DNA from: Alphaproteobacteria bacterium
GTDB lineage: Bacteria > Pseudomonadota > Alphaproteobacteria > Rhizobiales > JAKIUO01
Reading direction: 5' to 3'
DNA length: 34,250 nt
Assembly: GCA_024280475.1 (NCBI GenBank)
Contig: JAJRQA010000247.1
Coordinates: 1-34,250, forward strand
Below the pieces are notes generated by a model. The model saw only the letters and a list, made by a program, of their open reading frames with translations. It was not told the origin of the DNA and did no database searches. The position numbers and the translations under genes are program-made. The stretch's first letter is position 1, and each line of letters opens with the position of its first letter. This document shows positions 6,906 through 15,896 of this stretch, one piece after another.

Positions 6906-9773
6906 ATGACCCATTCGGCACCCCAGCAGCTTGAGAGCTGGCGCAAACAGCTAAAAAAGCACAAATTGCGGATGAAAGATGATCCGCAGTTTTTGCCCAT
7001 CAAGCAGCTGGCTTTCGAAATTTCCCGCGGGCTGGAAAATCATGCAACGAGTGGCAATGAGCTGCGCGGGGTTTGCCAAAAGCTTTGCGACCGGGCCTTG
7101 ATCCACCGCGCCCACATGATGCGCGAGCGAATTGGTACGACGAAAGAAGATGACGTGCTCTCGCGCTTTCGCAGTCTGGTTGAGGCCTCGACCAGCATGG
7201 ACGGCAAGCCGGTTGATTTTGCAGGTTTTGCAAAAAAATGGCGTCAGCCAATGCATGGTGCGGTTTTTACTGCTCACCCAACCTTTATGATGTCGCGCGA
7301 AATGCGCGCTATTCTTGTTGAACTGATTGGCGAGGAAGGCGAGCTCGACAATGACCTGGCAGCGCAAAAGCTCAAGGGCATATCGCATGCGCCCGACGAA
7401 GATATCAGTTTGGTGTGTGAGCATGAGCAGGTGCAAGAAGCACTTGAATTTGCTCAAGAAGCAAACCGTCGTTTGAGCCTGACCATTCTTGAAGTGGCGC
7501 GCGAACACTATCCAAATGACTGGATGTCGCTCGACCCCAATCCCGTGGAGCTTAATAGCTGGGTTGGCTATGACATGGATGGGCGCAATGATATCAGCTG
7601 GTATGACAGTATTCGCTTTCGCCTTACGGAAAAACATTTGCAGATTTCGCGCGCTCTCAAAATGAGCGCTATGGTGCGAGAACTGTTGGGAGCAGGTGAA
7701 GCAGCTCTCCAATTGGAAAAACTCGAACAGCTGTTTGCCACCGAGCTGGCGCTGCTGGATCGCCATATTGAGCTGTTCGCGTGTGACCTTGAAGACCCTA
7801 AAATATTGTCGGTTGCGGCCAATCATTTGACCAAGAATAGCGACAAAGGGCTTGGCGGTGATCTCAAGAAGGTTCTGGCCTTTTTGAGCAAGGCCCTTGA
7901 TCATGCAAGCGATGATGATATGCGCCTGCAGCTGGTATTGTTGCGCGCCCGTATCAAGGCGCAAGGGCTTGGCACGGCCCGCATGCATTTTCGGGTCAAT
8001 GCTGCGCAATTGCACAATGTTGCACGTGCGCCTCTTAAAATTGTCGGCAATGTCGATCTAAGCTCTCGCGTCATGCTGACCAAGCTTGACGAGCTGATCA
8101 TCGCAACCAAGCCGCAAAAGATCAATTTTGCGTCGCTGGCGCTGGAGCGCGCCACCGCCATTCGTCAGTTTCTGGTGATGACGCAAATTCTCAAACATAT
8201 TGATCGCACCAATCCCATTCGCCTGTTGATCGCAGAATGTGAGAACCCGTTTACGGTACTGGCTGCCGTTTATCTGGCCAAGCTGTACGGGATCCAGGAA
8301 CAGGTTGATGTGTCGCCCTTGCTGGAAACCGAAGAGGCGCTCGACCATGGCGCACGGATCATTTCGCAGCTTTTGAAAACCGCATCCTACGCGCAATATG
8401 TGAAGGGGCGGGGCCGTCTTTGCGTGCAAACCGGTTTTTCTGATGCGGGGCGCTTTATCGGGCAGATTCCCGCCGCTCTGGCGATTGAGCGCTTTCATGG
8501 ACAGCTTGCGGACGTGGTGGCGAGAGAAGCGCCAGATAGTGATTTTGGCGTGTTGATCTTTGACACTCACGGGGAAAGCATGGGGCGCGGCGCGCATCCA
8601 GCTAGTATGCGCGATCGTTTCGAATATGTGATGACGCCGTGGGTACGCTGGCGTTACCACTCGCTGAAAATTCCGCTTTATCATGAAGTAAGTTTTCAGG
8701 GCGGCGATGGCTATGTGTTGTTTGGATCTGACAAACTGGCCCTTTCGACGCTGGTATCGATGTTGGTGTGCGGTTGCGAAGGCGCGCTGAAAAAGCCAGA
8801 TGATTTGTTCTATGATGATCTGGATTTCTCGCTCGATTTTTTCGAACATATCATGGACTATCAAACCTCATTGTTTGAAAAAGACGATTATCGCGATGCT
8901 CTGGGGGCATTTGGCACGGGGCTATTGGTGAAAACCGGCTCGCGAAAATCCATCCGTCAGTTCGAGGCAGCGCACGACCATCGTGCCCGGCTTGGAGAGA
9001 TGAGAGCCATCCCGCATAACGCGATTTTGCAGCAAATGGGTTATGCCTTGAATGTCATTAGTGGCGTCGGCGAGACGGTGCGCGACCAGCATGACCGCTT
9101 TGTCGATCTATATGAGGGATCGGAGCGTTTGCGGCGTATCATGTCGCTTGTTCAACATGCCAGATCCTTGTCGAGCATCAAGACGCTGGCATCTTACTCG
9201 GCACTGTTTGACGATGCTTTTTGGGTGACAAGACCGCTCAATGATGATGAGACACATCTTAAAAATGCCTGTATCTATCTGGCCGATTTGCTGCGCGGTG
9301 ACCGGCGCCACGATGGCATTATGCATTTGGCGACCTATCTGCGCGAGGATGCGGTGCGCTTGCATGACGTGTTTGACGAACTCAATATCAAGGTCTATCG
9401 CAGCAATGAGCAATGGCGCGAAGGCCTGGATATGATGCATGCCTTGCGCATTGCACTGATCCAGCATATTTACCTGCTGGCTGCGCAAATCCCTGAATTT
9501 TCCATGGCCAATGGTATTTCGCGTGAACGTGTGATTGGTCTGATTATTTCGTTCCATATCACGGATGCAGTGGCGCTGTTACGCGAGGTTTACCCCGTTT
9601 CCATGCCCCAGCCGCTTGATTATGACATGGAAGAAGAGGCAGGGGGGCTGGACCATCAGGGCGTTTCTTATGCGTCCATTCAAAGCGACCTTATCGACCC
9701 CATGGAGCAGACCTATGAGCTGGTGCTGTTGCTTGGAGCGGGAATAGCCCATAATTTCGGGGCTCACGGCTAA
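6906..9773 (+). CDS. Divergent phosphoenolpyruvate carboxylase homologue
   Basis: PEP carboxylase adds bicarbonate to PEP to make oxaloacetate. The 955-residue product has the family's length and several of its landmarks: the catalytic-histidine motif TAHPT (His124), FRVNA where PEPC has an IRQES-like motif, GFSDAGRFIG at the GYSDSAKDAG site, GSRKSIR at the GSRPAKR site, and a C-terminal G-x-G tail. Several active-site positions differ from the E. coli enzyme by my manual alignment: the Lys of SDSAKDAG is Arg here, and FHGRGGSIGRGG reads FDTHGESMGRGAH, losing one loop Arg but keeping the second. The start is ATG at 6906; a GTG at 6861 is possible. Whether it is an active carboxylase is open. 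Confidence 0.85.
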   Translation: MTHSAPQQLESWRKQLKKHKLRMKDDPQFLPIKQLAFEISRGLENHATSGNELRGVCQKLCDRALIHRAHMMRERIGTTKEDDVLSRFRSLVEASTSMDGKPVDFAGFAKKWRQPMHGAVFTAHPTFMMSREMRAILVELIGEEGELDNDLAAQKLKGISHAPDEDISLVCEHEQVQEALEFAQEANRRLSLTILEVAREHYPNDWMSLDPNPVELNSWVGYDMDGRNDISWYDSIRFRLTEKHLQISRALKMSAMVRELLGAGEAALQLEKLEQLFATELALLDRHIELFACDLEDPKILSVAANHLTKNSDKGLGGDLKKVLAFLSKALDHASDDDMRLQLVLLRARIKAQGLGTARMHFRVNAAQLHNVARAPLKIVGNVDLSSRVMLTKLDELIIATKPQKINFASLALERATAIRQFLVMTQILKHIDRTNPIRLLIAECENPFTVLAAVYLAKLYGIQEQVDVSPLLETEEALDHGARIISQLLKTASYAQYVKGRGRLCVQTGFSDAGRFIGQIPAALAIERFHGQLADVVAREAPDSDFGVLIFDTHGESMGRGAHPASMRDRFEYVMTPWVRWRYHSLKIPLYHEVSFQGGDGYVLFGSDKLALSTLVSMLVCGCEGALKKPDDLFYDDLDFSLDFFEHIMDYQTSLFEKDDYRDALGAFGTGLLVKTGSRKSIRQFEAAHDHRARLGEMRAIPHNAILQQMGYALNVISGVGETVRDQHDRFVDLYEGSERLRRIMSLVQHARSLSSIKTLASYSALFDDAFWVTRPLNDDETHLKNACIYLADLLRGDRRHDGIMHLATYLREDAVRLHDVFDELNIKVYRSNEQWREGLDMMHALRIALIQHIYLLAAQIPEFSMANGISRERVIGLIISFHITDAVALLREVYPVSMPQPLDYDMEEEAGGLDHQGVSYASIQSDLIDPMEQTYELVLLLGAGIAHNFGAHG

Positions 9774-9889
9774 TATGAGGTCGATATTTTTCAGTAACCC
9801 TATCGTCAGTTGACAAAGGCTTACCGATAGACTGGGCGCGTGCTTTGGTGTAAATGTCTATGATCGATAAACCTATCTAAGGGATTGAC

Positions 9890-11404
9890 ATGTCGCGTAA
9901 AAATTATGCCCAAAATCGCCTGGCGAGACTGAAAGAACACCTTCAGTTTGAGAATTCGGACCTCATGGAGGCAGTTGACAGCTATAGTGAGCTGGACCTG
10001 ATTGCCTGGCGCATCGGTCTTTTGCCCCGTGGCATTTCCTATGCTAACCATATTTCCTGGTGGCCGTTGGTGTCGATCCTTGGGACCTTTTCCGCCGGTA
10101 AATCCAGTTTTATTAATACCTGGCTGGGCGAGAATGTGCAGCGCTCTGGCAATCAGGCCGTGGATGATCGCTTTACCGTGCTTTCTTATGGTCCCGACAA
10201 AAAGATAAAAACCCTGCCCGGACAGGCGCTTGATAGCGATCCGCGCTTTCCCTTTTACCAGATCAGCAAAGACATTGAGAGCGTTTCACCTGGAGATGGT
10301 AATCGCATCGACAAGTTTTTGCAGATGAAAGTCGTGCCATCAGAGGTGTTGCGCGGCAAGCTGGTTATTGACAGCCCCGGTTTTGATGCCGATGAGCAGC
10401 GTAAATCGACCTTGCGACTGACCAAGCATATTGTGCGCCTAAGTGATCTGGTGCTGGTATTTTTTGATGCCCGCCATCCCGAAAGTGGCGCCATGCAAGA
10501 TACGCTCAAACATCTGGTCGAAGAGCAAGTAGATAGTATGGATAGCGAAAAATTCATCTATATTCTCAATCAGATCGATACCTCGGCTGCCGACAATAAT
10601 CTAGAAGACATCGTTGCATCATGGCGATCATCGCTGGCGCAAAAGGGACTGTCGGCGGGTAAGTTCTATGTTTATTTCAATGAAGAGATCGCGGTTCCGG
10701 TCGAGAACAAGGATGTCTGGAGTTCCTACAAAAGCAAGCGCGACCAGGACCACAAGCTGATCATGGGGCATCTTGATTCTCTCAATACTGTGCGCACCTA
10801 TCGTATTGTTGGCAATCTCAAATTGCTGGCCAATGATATAGAAGGGGATGCCATTCCGCGGCTTAAAACGGCGCTGGGAAAATGGCGCAATAGCGTGCGT
10901 ATTACCGACCTTGTCTTGTTGGCTGTGATCGCATTGATTGCGTTGATTGTCTGGTTCAAAACCGGCTTCGCTCTGGCCACGTGGAAACTGGTGGCACTGA
11001 TCGGCGGGGCGCTCGCGGCGTTTATCGGCGGTCATTATCTGGCCAGGCGCGGCTTTGCCTCTCTTTACAACAAGGGGCTTGGCGAGAAGGATGTTGGAGA
11101 TCTGGGAGCAGCTTTTGACAAAAACACCAGATGGTTCAGATCCGTCTGGTTGCGCCGTAATCCCGTTGGCTGGAGCACCGGTGTACGGCGCAAGCTGGAC
11201 CGTATCCGCAACAAAACCGAACAAATGATCGAGCATCTCAACAGCAAAAATTCCGATCCGTCGGGGCGTTTGTCGGATGAGCCAAGCTCTGCATCGAAAG
11301 CTAAATCACACACTGCAGCGCCAGAGGCATCCAAGCCAACGGCAACGGTGCACACGGGCGATAAAGTGCGGGAAAACGGAAGCGGCGAACATAAAATATC
11401 GTAA
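9890..11404 (+). CDS. Membrane-anchored dynamin/EHD-like GTPase
   Basis: A large GTPase of the bacterial dynamin-like type, expected to act at the inner membrane. Visible motifs: G1 GTFSAGKS (residues 65-72), G3 DSPGFD (161-166), and G4 NQID (227-230) in place of the usual NKxD. The wording around G1 and G3, and the FFDARHPESG segment, resemble eukaryotic EHD proteins more than classic Ras-like GTPases. Two hydrophobic segments (about 341-356 and 366-383) form a hairpin-like anchor, and the last 70 residues are a hydrophilic Ser/Ala/Lys-rich tail, probably disordered. The ATG at 9890 has AAGGG about 9 bases upstream. It stands alone on its strand, convergent with the caspase-like gene. Function in membrane remodelling is inference. 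Confidence 0.85.
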   Translation: MSRKNYAQNRLARLKEHLQFENSDLMEAVDSYSELDLIAWRIGLLPRGISYANHISWWPLVSILGTFSAGKSSFINTWLGENVQRSGNQAVDDRFTVLSYGPDKKIKTLPGQALDSDPRFPFYQISKDIESVSPGDGNRIDKFLQMKVVPSEVLRGKLVIDSPGFDADEQRKSTLRLTKHIVRLSDLVLVFFDARHPESGAMQDTLKHLVEEQVDSMDSEKFIYILNQIDTSAADNNLEDIVASWRSSLAQKGLSAGKFYVYFNEEIAVPVENKDVWSSYKSKRDQDHKLIMGHLDSLNTVRTYRIVGNLKLLANDIEGDAIPRLKTALGKWRNSVRITDLVLLAVIALIALIVWFKTGFALATWKLVALIGGALAAFIGGHYLARRGFASLYNKGLGEKDVGDLGAAFDKNTRWFRSVWLRRNPVGWSTGVRRKLDRIRNKTEQMIEHLNSKNSDPSGRLSDEPSSASKAKSHTAAPEASKPTATVHTGDKVRENGSGEHKIS

Positions 11405-11433
11405 TTGATACAAGAACTGGCAATGAGCGGAGG

Positions 11434-11452
11434 GAGGGGGAGGACACCCCTC
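11434..11452. terminator. Possible shared hairpin between convergent genes
   Basis: GAGGGG and CCCCTC arms around a 7-base loop lie in the 60-base gap between the converging GTPase and caspase genes. There is no T-run, so the call as terminator is weak. Confidence 0.3.
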
Positions 11453-11464
11453 ACCTCTGTTTGT

Positions 11465-12826
11465 CTATTGCGCCTTGCAGCGCTTTTTCTTTTCCCATAT
11501 CTGGATCAGTTTGACATTGAGATGTTCCACCGGCTTTTTCAGTATATTTGAGCTCGTGGTATTGCATGTCGCATTGTTGAAATATTGAATACCCAGTGGT
11601 GTGACAAAACAATAGCCATTGCGATCATATATTTCATTACGTGCCCGCCACAGTTCCAGACAACTCAGGGGTTTGACGTCTCGGGGCAGGATCGGTTTTC
11701 GCGAGCTATCTCTAAAGATGGGATCATTGTCCCTGACGCCCACTTTGATGAGCGAGGCTGGTATCGAGCTGGCTGGCTGTGGGTTAACGATTTTTGCGAT
11801 TCCTGATCCGGCAAAACTGGCGGGGTTGAGGAAACCAGCATGCATGATTGCTGGTTGCTTGTTGAACTCCAGTGCGCCAAATTTCTGAATTTTTAGTTTT
11901 GCAGAAGATATGAATTTTCCTTCTGGATAAACCTGCAAGTAGATTTTGAAGGCGGCGGCATTAGTATTGTTCTTGATGCTGCTCCAGAACAACTCCTCAT
12001 CGGTTTTCTTCTTTTCGTGAAAAAAGAATTTTCCGAACAGGCGGTCGATATAGAAGGGCGCCTGGCTCTGATTTTCTACTTTACTTTCAACGGTTGTCAA
12101 GACACTCAACTGGATATTTTTGGCAAGTTCAGCGAGTTCAAGGTCTGGATTGTCCAGCTGTTCCAGAAGGCTACGGGTGAACACAGAGTTATTGTTGGTG
12201 TCATCTTCGCCAAGACTGTCGAAGGCTTCTTGTCCCTCATCGGCAGAATACATGATGAAGGTGCCGCTTCGGGCTGAGCGTATGGGCACAAGACCGCGCG
12301 TCAGGCCGCCAATGGCTCTGGTTTTTTTACTGGCTTTAAAGGGATTATTGCGACAGGCATCAAGGATCATGATAGTGGTCTGGGCGCCGCGACCCTGGAT
12401 CATTTCGAGGATTTTTTGTACGTCGAACCCTTCAAACCGCACATATTCCTCTTCGATGCCCCCAGTCGCTGGAATGTCAGTGGCCAGCAACAGATTGGAG
12501 CGGTCGATTTGTACACCATGACCTGCATAAAAGAACACCACCTTGTCGCCAATGGAGATACGGCTGGCGAGGTCCTGAATTTTCTGCACCATTTGTCGGC
12601 GCGTGAGATTAGTCCCTTGAATGACTTCAAAGCCGAGCGAGGTAAGCTTTTTATCAAGCGCCGTTGCGTCATTGACGGCTTTTTGCAGGCTGGGAACCTC
12701 CGTGTACATATCATTTCCCAGCACCAGCGCGAGGCGCTTTGCAGCTATGGCGGATGAAATAAAACCGTTTGTGCCGAGCGCCAGACAAAGCGTTGATGCG
12801 ACAATAATCTTCTTAAAAATTTTCAA
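11465..12826 (-). CDS. Exported caspase-like (C14) protease with a YARHG-like tail
   Basis: Predicted cysteine protease of the caspase/metacaspase clan, exported through a Sec signal peptide (residues 1-29, ending SSAIAA). The p20-like domain runs from about 30 to 260 and carries both catalytic residues: His103 in FFYAGHGVQ and Cys158 in ILDACRNNP. After a linker with a tetratrico-like helix pattern (NNTNAAAFKIYLQVYPEGKF), the C-terminal region from about residue 386 has LELWRARNEIYDRNGY, resembling the extracellular YARHG domain, with several cysteines. GAGGGAG four bases before the ATG is a strong ribosome binding site. An inverted repeat CCCTAT/ATAGGG (12852-12870) lies in the leader. It follows the PhnA-like gene by 90 bases. 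Substrate unknown. Confidence 0.88.
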   Translation of the reverse strand: MKIFKKIIVASTLCLALGTNGFISSAIAAKRLALVLGNDMYTEVPSLQKAVNDATALDKKLTSLGFEVIQGTNLTRRQMVQKIQDLASRISIGDKVVFFYAGHGVQIDRSNLLLATDIPATGGIEEEYVRFEGFDVQKILEMIQGRGAQTTIMILDACRNNPFKASKKTRAIGGLTRGLVPIRSARSGTFIMYSADEGQEAFDSLGEDDTNNNSVFTRSLLEQLDNPDLELAELAKNIQLSVLTTVESKVENQSQAPFYIDRLFGKFFFHEKKKTDEELFWSSIKNNTNAAAFKIYLQVYPEGKFISSAKLKIQKFGALEFNKQPAIMHAGFLNPASFAGSGIAKIVNPQPASSIPASLIKVGVRDNDPIFRDSSRKPILPRDVKPLSCLELWRARNEIYDRNGYCFVTPLGIQYFNNATCNTTSSNILKKPVEHLNVKLIQIWEKKKRCKAQ

Positions 12827-12916
12827 AATTTTGCTCCCTCATAAGACGTACCCCTATGAGACATATAGGGTTCTATCTTAAGAGTACCAGAGTTGAGCAT
12901 TGCCTCAAGCAGATTT

Positions 12917-13513
12917 TTAACTGGATTTTTTGACAAACTGAGTGAGGATAACTATTTGCTGGCCGCTGACCCTCCCCTCGATATGTTCTGGATTGTCAGC
13001 GACCAGAGATATATTGCGTACAGCGGTGCCCCGTTTTGCGGTAAAGCCAGCCCCTTTGACATTGAGATCCTTGATCAAGGTCACCGTGTCTCCCGCCAGC
13101 AAGATCGCGCCATTGGCATCTTTGTGAGGGGTGCTTGTATCTTCGCTTTTCTCATCAGTAGCCAATTTGGCCCCGGACTTCGCCCATGTGAGGGTTTGCT
13201 CGTCAAGATAGAGCATGTCGAGCAGATCGCGTGCCCAACCCTCGCGCGATGATAGGTGTGTCAGCATGCGCCACGCCATCACCTGCACAGGGGGATGGGT
13301 GCTCCACATGGCGTCATTGAGGGCGCGCCAGTGATGCACATCAATTTTGTCGGGATGATCGATCTGATCCTTGCAGGTCTCACAGATCAGTACACATTGG
13401 GCGACACTGCCATCGCTGCCTGGCGGCACCTCAAAAACGCCAAGCTCATCAGAGGCGCTACACAGCTCGCATTTATGTTCACCGCGTTTTAGCAGTTCGG
13501 CTTCAAGGGTCAT
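12917..13513 (-). CDS. PhnA/YjdM-family zinc-ribbon protein
   Basis: Two-domain protein of the PhnA (YjdM) family. The N-terminal part has paired cysteines, CELC and CETC, typical of a zinc ribbon. The C-terminal part (about residues 130-198) is the PhnA domain: DANGAILLAGDTVTLIKDL, then KGAGFTAKRGT, then V-R-N-I-x-L-V and a C-terminal I-L-T-Q-F-V-K-K. The middle insert is Trp- and His-rich (VHHWRALNDAMWSTHPP). Despite the old name, the family is not known to break C-P bonds and its biochemical role is unclear. AGGACAG upstream of the ATG at 13513 is a reasonable ribosome binding site. It may share a transcript with the caspase-like gene downstream. Confidence 0.88.
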   Translation of the reverse strand: MTLEAELLKRGEHKCELCSASDELGVFEVPPGSDGSVAQCVLICETCKDQIDHPDKIDVHHWRALNDAMWSTHPPVQVMAWRMLTHLSSREGWARDLLDMLYLDEQTLTWAKSGAKLATDEKSEDTSTPHKDANGAILLAGDTVTLIKDLNVKGAGFTAKRGTAVRNISLVADNPEHIEGRVSGQQIVILTQFVKKSS

Positions 13514-13708
13514 TTTTCATCTGTCCTGAATTATTGTGAAAATTATTTTGCCTCTTATGCTTTGTACAAGATCTTGAAGTAAACAGATGATCTGTTTTTT
13601 TCTAATTCATCGCGCAGGCGTTAACAATTGTTACTCGTTAAGCTTTAGAAACTGTAGTATAGTTGCAGACAGGTACAAGAACTGTATTTCGAATAAAAGG
13701 AGACCCTC

Positions 13709-14128
13709 ATGCCCCAGCTATCCAGAATTTTGACTTTACTCACGATTGTGTTTGCTGGCTTTTTGTTTGTGCCGGTGGCAATGGCCCTGCCAGGGACTGG
13801 TGCAGTAAAGCTGACGCCGTTGTCAAAACCTGCCTCCTCCTTGCCTTTGACAAATGAGCAAGGTGCAATTACCGATGACGCAACACTGAAAGAGCTGATA
13901 AAGCAAGTTGGTTTTCGTATTCGGATTGGCTATGGATATTCTTATCCACGGCGTTATTACGGATATCGTCGTCATTATGCCCCCTCTTATCGCTATGGCT
14001 ACAAACGCCATTATCACCGTTATCCACGATATCGACGCTATCGTTATTCTCGTCGCTACAAACGCTATAAAAAACGGCGGGCTCTGCGCCACCTGCGCCG
14101 TTTATTGCGCCATCGGCTCTATTATTAG
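13709..14128 (+). CDS. Small exported Tyr/Arg-rich protein
   Basis: Not a family I can name. The 139-residue product has a Sec signal peptide (hydrophobic residues about 8-26, cut likely after AMA), a short linker, then a low-complexity C-terminal half made almost only of Tyr, Arg, His, Lys and Gly (for example YRRYRYSRRYKRYKKRR), ending RHRLYY. The mature protein is therefore extremely basic. AAAAGGAG 5-8 bases before the ATG is one of the strongest ribosome binding sites in the window, and a perfect terminator follows, so it is a well-defined single-gene transcript. A palindrome TAACAATTGTTA (13622-13633) lies about 75 bases upstream. Binding to an anionic polymer in the envelope is a guess from charge alone. 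Confidence 0.8.
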   Translation: MPQLSRILTLLTIVFAGFLFVPVAMALPGTGAVKLTPLSKPASSLPLTNEQGAITDDATLKELIKQVGFRIRIGYGYSYPRRYYGYRRHYAPSYRYGYKRHYHRYPRYRRYRYSRRYKRYKKRRALRHLRRLLRHRLYY

Positions 14129-14150
14129 GTGATGTAATATTTTTCTTCAT

Positions 14151-14184
14151 CCCCGGATTGGTTTTGTGCCTGTCCGGGGTTTTT
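14151..14184 (+). terminator. Rho-independent terminator
   Basis: Perfect 7-bp arms CCCCGGA (14151-14157) and TCCGGGG (14173-14179) followed by five Ts. It ends the transcript of the Tyr/Arg-rich protein gene. Confidence 0.9.
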
Positions 14185-14193
14185 GTTTGAGGG

Positions 14194-14778
14194 CTATTTG
14201 GCGGGGCATTTGTGCCGCGCTTTGCGTGTGTCGCATGCGGAAACCCGGCGTAGATATTTCGTCCATTTTACAATGCTGCTTTTCGCGGGCTTTTTCTTCC
14301 AGGCTTTTTGCACAACATAAAAGCTGTCTTTGCCACGAATGGTTTTGAACCAGGTATATTCGGGTTTTTTCGTTTTGGTATTTAGAGGGCAGATCAGAAA
14401 AAAGAACGAAAAGGCATAGCCATTTTCAAATCCTTTTTTGATCAAGATGGCGCGGCTGCCTTTACACGCCTTGGCGGGTGTTGAGCGCATGAGATGAAAG
14501 AATTTGATCGGCGAGAGCTTCTTGTCGTTGAGAAAAATTTGCACCGTGACCATTTCTGACCAGTTTTTCAATGACTGGGATTGCGGGATCATCTCCGTTA
14601 TCTTCATATTCTTGACGCGGGTTTGATAGGCCATTTTGTAGCCTTGCGGCAGGCCGACCAGCAGGTTCTCGTTTTTAAGGGCAGATGCTTCTGACGCAAA
14701 AGAGCCGGGCAAGAAGGCAAAGCCCAGCATTAAGAGGGCGCCTTTGATGGATAAGATGTTCGCGGTTAAACGGTGCAT
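14194..14778 (-). CDS. Exported protein of unknown function
   Basis: Not recognised with confidence. The 194-residue product starts with a signal peptide (hydrophobic LSIKGALLMLGFAFLPGSFA). The mature protein has a segment LLVGLPQGYKMAYQTRVK followed by ITEMIPQSQSLKNWSEMVTV, a pattern I associate with uncharacterised alphaproteobacterial secreted proteins. Four cysteines (in PAKACKG, FLICPL, VSACDT and HKCPAK) could form two disulphides. It ends in a very basic tail. GAGG eight bases before the ATG at 14778 is a suitable ribosome binding site. It converges with the Tyr/Arg-rich protein gene across a terminator and lies 62 bases after the DUF4261 gene on the same strand. Confidence 0.8.
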   Translation of the reverse strand: MHRLTANILSIKGALLMLGFAFLPGSFASEASALKNENLLVGLPQGYKMAYQTRVKNMKITEMIPQSQSLKNWSEMVTVQIFLNDKKLSPIKFFHLMRSTPAKACKGSRAILIKKGFENGYAFSFFFLICPLNTKTKKPEYTWFKTIRGKDSFYVVQKAWKKKPAKSSIVKWTKYLRRVSACDTRKARHKCPAK

Positions 14779-14840
14779 GGTGCGGGCCTCGCCAAAGAAT
14801 TTTGATTACGTTTGTAATTCATGCAAATTGGTGTGCCGCG

Positions 14841-15686
14841 TCAACTCATATAGAGACGGTAAACTTGGTTACCTGGATTGAGAGTAGAGTCTTCGAACTG
14901 GATTTTGATTTGCGTTTGCTCGTTTTGACCAACTGTATCACCATCATTGATAACGGGTCCCGACGTCATGAGATAGCTTGCCATATTTTGCATATTATCA
15001 ATCATTGGCTCGGGAGATTGCCCCTCAAAGCCGCGCGTTTCGATTTCCATCATGCCAAAGGTCCTCAGCCCAAATGTCATGGCTAGCCAGCCCGGTTCGC
15101 CGCTCTTGGCCGGGAACTCTGTGTCTCGACCAAGCTTTATGGACACAAACAGGGGCAAGGGCGGCTCCTTCTTGTACTGGTTGACGACGCCAAGAAACAT
15201 GTCGGTGCGCCACGCCGCATCGGCTCCGTTCCACAAGACGCCAATAGTGTCGTTGCTTTCAACCACAGCTGCGGTTAATCGGGCCAGCAAGGCGTGGTCC
15301 TCAATCGTTGGCTCACCAGCCATCACCGTGACAATGGCGTGGGATTTACGGGCCTCGACGTCCTTTTGGATATCGGGCCACCACCAGGCGCTCTGGAGGA
15401 AGCTTTCTTCGGGAGTCATGGGGTTGGGTTCATCAATCATCATGATGGCACATAATTTTTCATCGACGGTTCCCATTATGGGGGCATATTTTTCTGGCGC
15501 TTCTTCTGACTGCGCAGTTTCAAATTCTGGAACCCGTTTTTTGATCGCGGCGACCATTTGGTCAGTTGTGGGAAAATCAGTGTTTTTCATCATCACAAAG
15601 GACAAGAGAGGTATGGTTTCTTGCTCGTCGGGATTGTCCGTTTTTTCTGGCGATGCTGCGCCGGGTTCTTTGCCGTTCGAACTCAT
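14841..15686 (-). CDS. DUF4261 domain protein
   Basis: Cytosolic 281-residue protein with no signal peptide or membrane segment. The segment HAIVTVMAGEPTIEDHALLARLTAAVVESNDTIGVLWNG and the later GVVNQYKKEPPLPLFVSIKL match my knowledge of DUF4261, a family of unknown function often encoded near polymorphic toxin or immunity-like genes. The first 25 residues are Pro/Glu-rich and probably disordered. A good ribosome binding site (AAAGGATAGGG) precedes the ATG at 15686. The 210-base gap upstream contains a 12-bp palindrome GCGCTTAAGCGC (15779-15790) but no confident promoter. Its role here cannot be deduced; the neighbour upstream is the zeta-like kinase pair. Confidence 0.8.
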   Translation of the reverse strand: MSSNGKEPGAASPEKTDNPDEQETIPLLSFVMMKNTDFPTTDQMVAAIKKRVPEFETAQSEEAPEKYAPIMGTVDEKLCAIMMIDEPNPMTPEESFLQSAWWWPDIQKDVEARKSHAIVTVMAGEPTIEDHALLARLTAAVVESNDTIGVLWNGADAAWRTDMFLGVVNQYKKEPPLPLFVSIKLGRDTEFPAKSGEPGWLAMTFGLRTFGMMEIETRGFEGQSPEPMIDNMQNMASYLMTSGPVINDGDTVGQNEQTQIKIQFEDSTLNPGNQVYRLYMS

Positions 15687-15896
15687 TTACCCTATCCTTT
15701 CGGGACGTAAGATATATTGTTTGTCAATTGGAGATCTGTACACATTTTGCCAGGGTTTCGCAATATGTCGTATTGGCGGCGCTTAAGCGCGATTGTCAGC
15801 ATGTGCCGCTGGCTAGTTGCTATTTGGCGGCGGGTGTGGTCCAGAAAATAGATATAGATCGATCTGCCAAGGAATTGGCTGATTTCAGGCGTTTTC

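Noticed and set aside
6951-8015. 354-residue open frame antisense to the PEP carboxylase-like gene
   Set aside because: No recognisable motif, rich in Cys/His/Gln as expected for an antisense shadow, and the sense frame is a clear family member.
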